A program made the translations under genes and the position numbers. Positions 57,949 to 64,000 of a stretch of 64,000 nt of DNA are shown here, in pieces (position 1 is the first letter of the stretch; each line of letters begins with the position of its first letter). Origin of the DNA: Salisediminibacterium halotolerans (GTDB lineage: Bacteria > Bacillota > Bacilli > Bacillales > Salisediminibacteriaceae); contig NZ_RKQQ01000002.1 of NCBI RefSeq assembly GCF_003814815.1, forward strand, positions 124,001-188,000, written 5' to 3'. The notes beneath the pieces are model-generated. The model saw only the letters and a program-made list of their open reading frames with translations. It did no database searches and was not told where the DNA came from.

Positions 57949-59394
57949 ATGACCGTCAATCAAGAAAAAAAGTACCGAACTGAAAAGGACTTAATGGGAG
58001 AGAAAAAAATTCCCGCTTCTGCTTATTACGGGATTCAAACCGTCCGCGCGAAGGAAAACTTTCCGATCACCGGTTATCCGCCGCATAAAGAACTGATTAA
58101 AGCGCTCGGCTATGTAAAAAAAGCGGCCGCGATGGCGAACCACTCCGTCGGCGGGCTCAGTTCCAATATTGCTGAAGCCGTCATCGATGCAGCCGATGAA
58201 GTAATCGCCGGCAAACTGGACGACCACTTCGTTGTCGACAGCATTCAAGGCGGAGCAGGGACTTCATTTAATATGAACGCAAACGAGGTTATTGCCAACC
58301 GTGCGATCGAATTGCTCGGCGGTGAAAAAGGAAATTATCTGATGGTCAGTCCGACATCGCACGTTAATATGGCGCAGTCAACGAACGATGCGTTGCCGAC
58401 AGCAATTCATTTGGCTTGTTTGAACTTGTCGAACGGCTTGATTCACGAATTGGGCCGGTTAATTTTTGCGCTGAAGGAAAAGGAAGACGCCTTTGACGAT
58501 GTGATCAAAATGGGCCGCACCCACTTGCAAGATGCCGTCCCGGTCAGGCTCGGGCAGACGTTCGGCTCTTACCGGCGGCTGATGGAACGCGACTTAAAAC
58601 GGATTCAGCGTTCTGTCGATCAGCTTTACGAAGTGAACATGGGGGCGACGGCTGTCGGAACCGGATTAAACGCAATGCCTGAATACATCGACGAAGTCAC
58701 GAAAAATTTGTCAGAAATAACAGGGATGCCGTTTAAGCGTGCGGAACATCTGGTTGACGCAACGCAAAATACCGATTCGTACACGCAGCTGTCTGCAACG
58801 ATGAAAATTATGGCGATCAATTTATCAAAGATGGCAAACGACCTCCGCCTTATGAGCTCAGGACCGCGCACAGGATTTAATGAGATTAATCTCCCGCCCC
58901 GTCAAGCCGGATCATCGATTATGCCCGGAAAGGTTAATCCGGTGATGTGCGAAGTGCTTAATCAAGTGTCCTTTCAAGTTATGGGTAATGACCAGACGAT
59001 CAGTCAGGCTTCAGAGGCCGGTCAGCTTGAACTGAATGTGATGGGGCCGGTGCTTGTCTTTAATTTATTGCAGTCCTTCACGGTTTTACAAAACGGGGTC
59101 CGTGTTTTTAACGATTACGCTGTCGAAGGCATCGAAGCCAATGCTGAACGCACGAAAGAAATGGTCGAAAACAGCGTCGGTATCATCACGGCGATCAATC
59201 CGCACGTCGGCTATGAAACGGCGGCCCGGATTGCTAAAGAGGCGATTGAAACGAACCGGCCTGTCCGGGAAATTTGTATTGAGCGCGGGATATTAACAGC
59301 TGACGAGCTTGATCGAATCATGGATCCGATGGAAATGACCAACCCGGGAATAGCCGGGAAGAGTCTGTATGAAAAAGACACAGATGACAAATAA
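57949..59394 (+). CDS. aspA: aspartate ammonia-lyase
   Basis: A 481-residue tetrameric enzyme converting aspartate to fumarate and ammonia. The family signature GSSIMPGKVNP (near residue 323, with active serine in the SS loop) is present, with TSHVNMAQSTND, GRTHLQDAVPVRLGQ and the start YYGIQTVRAKENFPITG, which is nearer to aspartase than to fumarase. It would use the aspartate released by isoaspartyl dipeptidase. Within this cluster it is a metabolic insertion between pilO and maf, with its own ribosome site (GGAAGGAAGG) and a terminator after it. Confidence 0.93.
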   Translation: MTVNQEKKYRTEKDLMGEKKIPASAYYGIQTVRAKENFPITGYPPHKELIKALGYVKKAAAMANHSVGGLSSNIAEAVIDAADEVIAGKLDDHFVVDSIQGGAGTSFNMNANEVIANRAIELLGGEKGNYLMVSPTSHVNMAQSTNDALPTAIHLACLNLSNGLIHELGRLIFALKEKEDAFDDVIKMGRTHLQDAVPVRLGQTFGSYRRLMERDLKRIQRSVDQLYEVNMGATAVGTGLNAMPEYIDEVTKNLSEITGMPFKRAEHLVDATQNTDSYTQLSATMKIMAINLSKMANDLRLMSSGPRTGFNEINLPPRQAGSSIMPGKVNPVMCEVLNQVSFQVMGNDQTISQASEAGQLELNVMGPVLVFNLLQSFTVLQNGVRVFNDYAVEGIEANAERTKEMVENSVGIITAINPHVGYETAARIAKEAIETNRPVREICIERGILTADELDRIMDPMEMTNPGIAGKSLYEKDTDDK

Positions 59395-59415
59395 AGAAAA
59401 AGAATTGTAATTAGC

Positions 59416-59455
59416 GAAGAGGTCCAGTAATATAAATACTGTAACCTCTTCTTTT
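59416..59455 (+). terminator. terminator after aspA
   Basis: Stem GAAGAGGT-CAGTA / TACTG-ACCTCTTC with loop ATATAAA, then TTTT. Confidence 0.85.
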
Positions 59456-59494
59456 CTGACAAACGAGTTTGATACGAAAAGGAGCGGTCCTCGC

Positions 59495-60058
59495 ATGAAA
59501 CCTTTCATCTTAGCCTCACAATCTCCAAGACGAAAGCAGCTGCTCGAACAGGCAGGTCTTTCATTTACAGTCATTCCGAGTCAAATGAACGAGCACTTCA
59601 ACTTAAACGTTTCTCCTGAAGAAGCTGTTGCGCAGCTAGCCGGTGATAAAGCGCGGTCGATTCTCGAAAAATATCCAGATCAAATCGTCCTCGGTGCTGA
59701 CACGGTGATTGCGATTGACGGCGAGATACTCGGAAAACCGGCCGATCGCGCCGACGCAGAAGCGATGCTTCGACGATTTTCGGGAAGAACGCATGACGTG
59801 ATTACGGGAGTTGCGCTTGTTTCCGCTGCAAAAGAAACGGTGTTTGCAGCAAGAACAGAAGTCACATTTTTCCCGTTAACGGACGATGAAATCAACGAAT
59901 ATATTGAGAGCGGTGAACCGTTCGATAAGGCAGGTGCATACGGGATTCAAGGATTGGGGGCGACCCTGGTCGAAGGGATTTCGGGCGACTATTATGCTGT
60001 TGTGGGGCTTCCTCTGGCGAGAGTGTTTCGCGAGCTGCGCGCATTTAACGCGCGCTGA
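59495..60058 (+). CDS. maf: Maf nucleotide pyrophosphatase (dTTP/UTP type)
   Basis: A 187-residue house-cleaning enzyme that hydrolyses dTTP, UTP or modified nucleotides to monophosphates. LASQSPRRKQLLEQAG (residues 6-21), GADTVIAIDGEILGKP, SGRTHDVITGVAL and FDKAGAYGIQG are typical; the last suits the YhdE-like subfamily. Named maf in B. subtilis because excess blocks septation. The ATG follows AAAAGGAGCGG. Confidence 0.95.
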   Translation: MKPFILASQSPRRKQLLEQAGLSFTVIPSQMNEHFNLNVSPEEAVAQLAGDKARSILEKYPDQIVLGADTVIAIDGEILGKPADRADAEAMLRRFSGRTHDVITGVALVSAAKETVFAARTEVTFFPLTDDEINEYIESGEPFDKAGAYGIQGLGATLVEGISGDYYAVVGLPLARVFRELRAFNAR

Positions 60059-60102
60059 ACTTTACAGCCGATTGGGCTGAATACCGGGAGGGAGCAAATA
60101 CC

Positions 60103-60786
60103 TTGAACTCATTAATGATTAAAGATGTACCAAAATCAGAACGTCCGCGGGAGAGAATGTTAAACAGCGGTCCGGACGGGTGTACGAATCAGGACCTGCT
60201 GGCGATTTTATTAGGGTCAGGTTCGAAAACGGAGTCTGTGCTGCAGCTTGCTGCCAGAATATTGCAGACGTTTGACGGGCTGAAACGCATGAAAGAAGCG
60301 ACGATCCATGAACTGATGGAAATACACGGAATCGGCGAGGCGAAAGCTGTTCAGCTTCGTGCCGCCCTTGAACTCGGCAAAAGGATTCAAGCCGTGCCGT
60401 CTGAGGACAGATACGTTATCCGCTCCCCGGAGGATGCTTCGAATTACGTCATGAATGATATGCGGCATTTGTCGCAGGAACACTTTGTAGTGATGTATTT
60501 AAATACGAAAAACGAAATCATTCATTATCAGACGATCTTTATAGGAAGTCTTAACTCCTCCATTGTCCATCCCCGCGAAATTTTCAAAGAGGCCTTTCGG
60601 TATTCTGCGGCTTCAATGATATGCGCACACAACCACCCATCCGGCGACACCGCTCCCAGTCCTGAAGATATTGACGTTACAAAACGGCTCGTAAAAGCCG
60701 GCAGGACGATCGGGATCGAAGTGCTCGATCATTTAATCATCGGCGACAACCGTTACTGTTCGTTAAAAGATAAAGGATATATTTAA
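60103..60786 (+). CDS. radC: RadC family JAB-domain protein
   Basis: A 227-residue protein. N-terminal helix-hairpin-helix (MEIHGIGEAKAVQLRAALELGKR, about 62-84) is followed by a JAB/MPN domain with the metal motif HPREIFKEAFRYSAASMICAHNHPSGDTAPSPED (E, H-x-H, S and D visible). Its role is uncertain; it is not essential for recombination repair in B. subtilis. TTG 60103 follows GGGAGGGAGC; ATG 60115 is an alternative. Confidence 0.93.
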   Translation: MNSLMIKDVPKSERPRERMLNSGPDGCTNQDLLAILLGSGSKTESVLQLAARILQTFDGLKRMKEATIHELMEIHGIGEAKAVQLRAALELGKRIQAVPSEDRYVIRSPEDASNYVMNDMRHLSQEHFVVMYLNTKNEIIHYQTIFIGSLNSSIVHPREIFKEAFRYSAASMICAHNHPSGDTAPSPEDIDVTKRLVKAGRTIGIEVLDHLIIGDNRYCSLKDKGYI

Positions 60787-60895
60787 CATTTGTTTCCCCT
60801 CACCTCCATATACAACCGCACCCCGTTATGTTAGGATAAATTGAGTATTTTTCAAGGGATAAATAAAAACTCTACTCAATCGGATAATCTTTGTA

Positions 60896-60901
60896 TATAA
60901 T
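60896..60901 (+). promoter_or_regulatory. -10 element before mreB
   Basis: TATAAT at 60896-60901, 79 bases before the mreB ATG; the -35 region is poor. An inverted pair TTGAGTA/TACTCAA (60841-60847 and 60873-60879) lies just upstream. The 193-base gap after radC has nothing else recognisable. Confidence 0.5.
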
Positions 60902-60979
60902 GATAGTTACGGTCATTTTAAATGGCAATCAACCACCCAAATGACCAATTGGATGTGGAGTGAAGGGAGAATCAGATAG

Positions 60980-62014
60980 ATGTTTTCAGGCTTCTCGAAA
61001 GATTTAGGAATTGATTTAGGAACAGCGAACACACTTGTCTATGTAAAGGGTAAAGGGGTGATTCTGCGGGAGCCGTCTGTTGTGGCGATTCGCAGAGACA
61101 CGAATAACATCGAAGCGGTCGGAAACGACGCGCGCAATATGATCGGCAGAACACCGGGCAATATTGTTGCGATCCGTCCGATGAAAGATGGTGTTATTGC
61201 TGATTTTGATACGACTTCAACGATGATGAAGCATTTTATTCAGCAAGCATTGCGAAACCGGTCGATTTTAACGCGCAAACCAAACGTGATGGTCTGTGTG
61301 CCTTCAGGCATTACGGCTGTTGAAAAACGGGCGGTTGAAGATGCCACTAAACAAGCGGGCGCAAAAGAAGCTTATACGATTGAAGAACCGTTTGCGGCAG
61401 CGATCGGTGCAGATCTTCCTGTTTGGGAGCCGACGGGCAGCATGGTTGTCGATATCGGCGGCGGAACAACAGAAGTAGCGATCATTTCGCTCGGCGGCAT
61501 TGTCACCAGTGAATCTGTACGGATTGCCGGCGATGAAATGGATGAAGCAATTGTCCAATACATTAAGAAGAAATACAGCCTGATGATCGGGGAACGAACG
61601 GCAGAAGCGGTTAAGTTTGAAATCGGCTCGGCGTCGACTCCGGAAATAGATGAAGAGATGGAAATTCGCGGACGTGATCTAGTCAGCGGATTGCCAAAAA
61701 CGATTACGATAAACGCGGGAGAAATTTGCGGTGCGCTGTCAGATACAGTTTCACAAATCGTATCGACTGTGAAAAATACGTTGGAACAGTCTCCCCCGGA
61801 ATTGGCGGCCGACATTATGGACCGCGGCATCGTATTAACCGGCGGCGGTGCGCTTTTGAAAAATATTGACACGGTTCTTAGTGATGAAACGAATATGCCG
61901 GTTTTAGTTGCAGAAGACCCGCTCGATTCGGTCGCAATTGGTACTGGAAAAGCGTTGGAAAACTTACACTTGTTCCGCTCGAGAGCCGGGATTACGGCAA
62001 GATCGAATCGATGA
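60980..62014 (+). CDS. mreB: rod shape-determining protein MreB
   Basis: A 344-residue actin homologue that polymerises under the membrane and guides cell-wall synthesis along the long axis. Phosphate-1 [13 protein letters not shown] (residues 9-21), phosphate-2 [14 protein letters not shown] (about 155-168) and adenosine motif [15 protein letters not shown] are all present. It starts with ATG after GAAGGGAG, first of mreB-mreC-mreD-minC in one direction. Confidence 0.97.
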   Translation: MFSGFSKDLGIDLGTANTLVYVKGKGVILREPSVVAIRRDTNNIEAVGNDARNMIGRTPGNIVAIRPMKDGVIADFDTTSTMMKHFIQQALRNRSILTRKPNVMVCVPSGITAVEKRAVEDATKQAGAKEAYTIEEPFAAAIGADLPVWEPTGSMVVDIGGGTTEVAIISLGGIVTSESVRIAGDEMDEAIVQYIKKKYSLMIGERTAEAVKFEIGSASTPEIDEEMEIRGRDLVSGLPKTITINAGEICGALSDTVSQIVSTVKNTLEQSPPELAADIMDRGIVLTGGGALLKNIDTVLSDETNMPVLVAEDPLDSVAIGTGKALENLHLFRSRAGITARSNR

Positions 62015-62032
62015 CCATAAGAAGGTGAAAGC

Positions 62033-62920
62033 ATGTCCCCATTTTTTTCGAACAAAAAGCTGATTGTATTGCTAGTATGCATTATTTTACTCGTCGCACT
62101 CGTCGGTTATTCGACGAGCGACCGTAAAACGTTGACTTGGCCGGAACAACTCGTTCAAGACTCAGTCGGGACGGTGCAATCAGCCTTCTCCAGACCCGCT
62201 CACCTTGTGGCGGGTTTCTTTGGGAATATTCAAGATATTCGAAACGTATATGAAGAAAACCGGATTCTGAAAAGCCAATTGGATGATTACGCATCAACCC
62301 AGGTAGAATTGGAAGAATTGCGCCGTCAAAACGAAGAGCTCCAGGGTCAACTCGATTTGGAAGAAGATTTATTTGATTATACGTCCCGTTCGGCTCTTGT
62401 TATTCAACGTTCTCCCGATCGTTGGAATGAACAAATCGGCATCAACAAAGGTTCACAGAACGGCATAGAAGAAAATCAGGCTGTTATGACATCGAAAGGT
62501 TTGATCGGCAAAGTTGATCAAGTCTCACAATTTTCGGCGACGGTACAGCTGTTAAGTGATACCGATGTGACAAACCGTATTTCAGCAATTGTTTCAAGTG
62601 ACGAAACGATCCAAGGTTTTATCGAAGGGATCGATGAAGAAACCGGTCATTTGCGATTCAGTAAAATTGATATGGAAGCTGACTTAGAAGACGGTCAAAC
62701 CGTGTCTACCTCCGGGCTCGGAGGTGTGTTTCCTGCAGGTCTGGAAATCGGTGAAATCGTCGATTATGAAAACGACGAGTACGGATTGACGAAAACCGCG
62801 TTTGTTGAACCGTCAGCTGAATTTTATCATCTCGATCACGTCATGATTGTTGATCGCAGCGCTTCTGCACTTGAAGAGGAGATCGATCCGGCCTTGACCG
62901 GGGAGGACGATGAGTCATGA
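62033..62920 (+). CDS. mreC: rod shape-determining protein MreC
   Basis: A 295-residue bitopic protein: one helix (LIVLLVCIILLVALVGYS), a coiled coil (EENRILKSQLDDYASTQVELEEL), then the two beta domains with GINKGSQNGIEENQAVMTSKGLIGKV and VSTSGLGGVFPAGLEIGEI. It forms a scaffold between MreB and the penicillin-binding proteins. ATG 62033 follows AAGAAGGTGAAAGC. Its end overlaps mreD by four bases (ATGA). Confidence 0.96.
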   Translation: MSPFFSNKKLIVLLVCIILLVALVGYSTSDRKTLTWPEQLVQDSVGTVQSAFSRPAHLVAGFFGNIQDIRNVYEENRILKSQLDDYASTQVELEELRRQNEELQGQLDLEEDLFDYTSRSALVIQRSPDRWNEQIGINKGSQNGIEENQAVMTSKGLIGKVDQVSQFSATVQLLSDTDVTNRISAIVSSDETIQGFIEGIDEETGHLRFSKIDMEADLEDGQTVSTSGLGGVFPAGLEIGEIVDYENDEYGLTKTAFVEPSAEFYHLDHVMIVDRSASALEEEIDPALTGEDDES

Positions 62921-63438
62921 TTGTTCGCTACGGTTTTTTTCTGCTCCTGTTTGCTGTTTTAGTCTTTGAGGGTACCGTTTATCAAGTATTTGCTCCGGAT
63001 TTTTACGGGTTTCCTTATTCGCTTATACCGCGGTTTTTGTTTGTCATGATCGTTTTTGCCGGTATTTATCGCGGCCGGGGCTACGCTCTGTTTTACGGCA
63101 TTCTTTTCGGAGCGGTTTATGATATTGTGTATTCACAAGTATTAGGTGTCTACACATTCGGCATGGCGTTTTTTGCCTACATATTGTCCATGCCGATCCC
63201 GGCGATAAAGCGAAGTCTTCCCTTGACGGTCACGTTAATTATGGTTGGATTCATCTTGCTGGAGTATTTTGTTTACGGCATGATGATTTTGACAGAGTCT
63301 ACCGAATTGCCGCATAACATGTTCTTGTATAACAGGCTGCTGCCTTCTGCAGTAATGAATGCCTTGTTTATAACGGTGATAGCTCACCCATTAAGGCTCT
63401 GGTTTGAATATATCGAGCGGCATCAAAACGATTTTTAA
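62917..63438 (+). CDS. mreD: rod shape-determining protein MreD
   Basis: A 173-residue membrane protein with five to six helices (MIVRYGFFLLLFAVLVFEGTVYQVFA ... LRLWFEYIERHQNDF), the length and topology of MreD, and the expected place between mreC and minC. The start overlaps the mreC stop, with GGGGAGGACGATGAGTC as ribosome site. Confidence 0.93.
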   Translation: MIVRYGFFLLLFAVLVFEGTVYQVFAPDFYGFPYSLIPRFLFVMIVFAGIYRGRGYALFYGILFGAVYDIVYSQVLGVYTFGMAFFAYILSMPIPAIKRSLPLTVTLIMVGFILLEYFVYGMMILTESTELPHNMFLYNRLLPSAVMNALFITVIAHPLRLWFEYIERHQNDF

Positions 63439-63488
63439 CATTCCGTATCAGCTAAAACAGATGAGTATACTCGAGAGGGGCAATAATG

Positions 63489-64000
63489 ATGGACAAGCAG
63501 GCAAAACAGTCTGACCTGGTGTCTATGAAAGGAACTCGCGACGGTCTGGCCTTTTACTTTGATGAAAATGCGGGTTTCACAGAGGTGAAAAACGAACTTC
63601 ATGAATTATTAAAAAAACAGCCGACATCCCGCACGGCCGTCCAAGCTAAGATTGTTCTTGGCAAGCGCTACCTTTCTGACGACGAAGCGCAAACGCTAAA
63701 AGACGAACTTTCGAACCGTCATAACATTGAGATTTATGAGATTGAAAGCGACGTAATGACGAAAGAAGAAGCCGAAAGTATCCGGCGTGAACAGCAGGTA
63801 AATAAAGTGTTTCGCGTTATTCGTTCCGGACAAGTGATGGATGTAGAGGGCGATCTGTACTTAATTGGCGATGTTAATCCTGGAGCTACTGTGAAAGCAA
63901 CGGGGAATATTTATATTCTCGGCTGGCTTCGCGGAACGGCTCATGCCGGGGTTACCGGCAAAACGGATAAAGTTGTCTGCGCGGCAAAAATGGAGCCGAC
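63489..64000 (+). CDS. minC: septum site-determining protein MinC (3' truncated by window)
   Basis: The gene begins at ATG 63489 (or ATG 63486) after GAGAGGGG and runs out of the window after about 170 codons. Visible are the N-terminal domain (MKGTRDGLAFYFDENAGFTEVKNEL) and the start of the C-terminal beta-helix (VMDVEGDLYLIGDVNPGATVKATGNIYILGWLRGTAHAG). MinC blocks FtsZ ring formation near the poles together with MinD, whose gene should follow. Confidence 0.93.
   Translation, partial: MDKQAKQSDLVSMKGTRDGLAFYFDENAGFTEVKNELHELLKKQPTSRTAVQAKIVLGKRYLSDDEAQTLKDELSNRHNIEIYEIESDVMTKEEAESIRREQQVNKVFRVIRSGQVMDVEGDLYLIGDVNPGATVKATGNIYILGWLRGTAHAGVTGKTDKVVCAAKMEP

Noticed and set aside
1-64000. tRNA, rRNA and insertion sequence genes
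   Set aside because: No cloverleaf with a CCA end, no rRNA-like conserved blocks and no transposase motifs were recognised; a dedicated tRNA scan could still find one.

Overview
The window comes from a low-to-moderate GC Gram-positive bacterium of the family Bacillaceae, most likely a halophilic or alkaliphilic one. The evidence is the gene order folC-[pilus genes]-maf-radC-mreB-mreC-mreD-minC (in Bacillus subtilis the same frame holds comC and spoIIB), strong AGGAGG ribosome sites, TTG and GTG starts, CcpA cre boxes, a Zur-type operator, yhaM and liaF homologues, very acidic lipoproteins, and a NaChBac-type sodium channel. No rRNA, tRNA, transposase or cas gene was seen.

Layout. 1-8 kb: the end of a YfcC-like carrier with isoaspartyl dipeptidase (iadA), a decayed MFS transporter end, D-cysteine desulfhydrase, a Zur-controlled operon with zinc-free ribosomal protein S14, an FeS-type photolyase and a cre-controlled SDR. 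8.4-15 kb: a complete fructan/sucrose operon (LacI regulator, ABC importer, GH32 hydrolase, DUF624 protein) with matching LacI operators in front of the regulator and the binding protein. 15-17 kb: an AT-rich accessory patch with a frameshifted gene, a NERD-domain protein, an array of about 51-bp units with alternating inverted TCACTCA motifs, and a HesB-like gene with an in-frame TGA at the usual cysteine position followed by a SECIS-like hairpin. 17-35 kb: sodium channel, lipase, small membrane proteins, OsmC, 3D-domain cell-wall protein, YhaM, two Hsp20 proteins, a second iadA, a Bacillaceae palindromic repeat, an FNR-type promoter in front of a DUF438/RIC pair, an orphan liaF, and SDR enzymes. 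35-39 kb: a second sugar ABC operon with a cre box. 39-44.5 kb: OsmC, small membrane proteins, a squalene/phytoene synthase and two overlapping ATP-grasp ligases.

44.5-64 kb: folC, a membrane GAF-GGDEF protein, then a type IV pilus cluster (VanW-like protein, PilB, PilT, PilC, pilin, PilD, PilM, PilN, PilO), aspartase, maf, radC, mreBCD and the start of minC. The pilus set includes the retraction ATPase PilT, so motility or adhesion by retracting pili is likely, with DNA uptake as an alternative.

The least ordinary items are the HesB-like gene with its internal TGA and hairpin (absent from simple ORF lists because the TGA splits it), the periodic inverted-motif array beside the NERD gene, and the replacement of the metal-bridging lysine by glutamate in both IadA copies.
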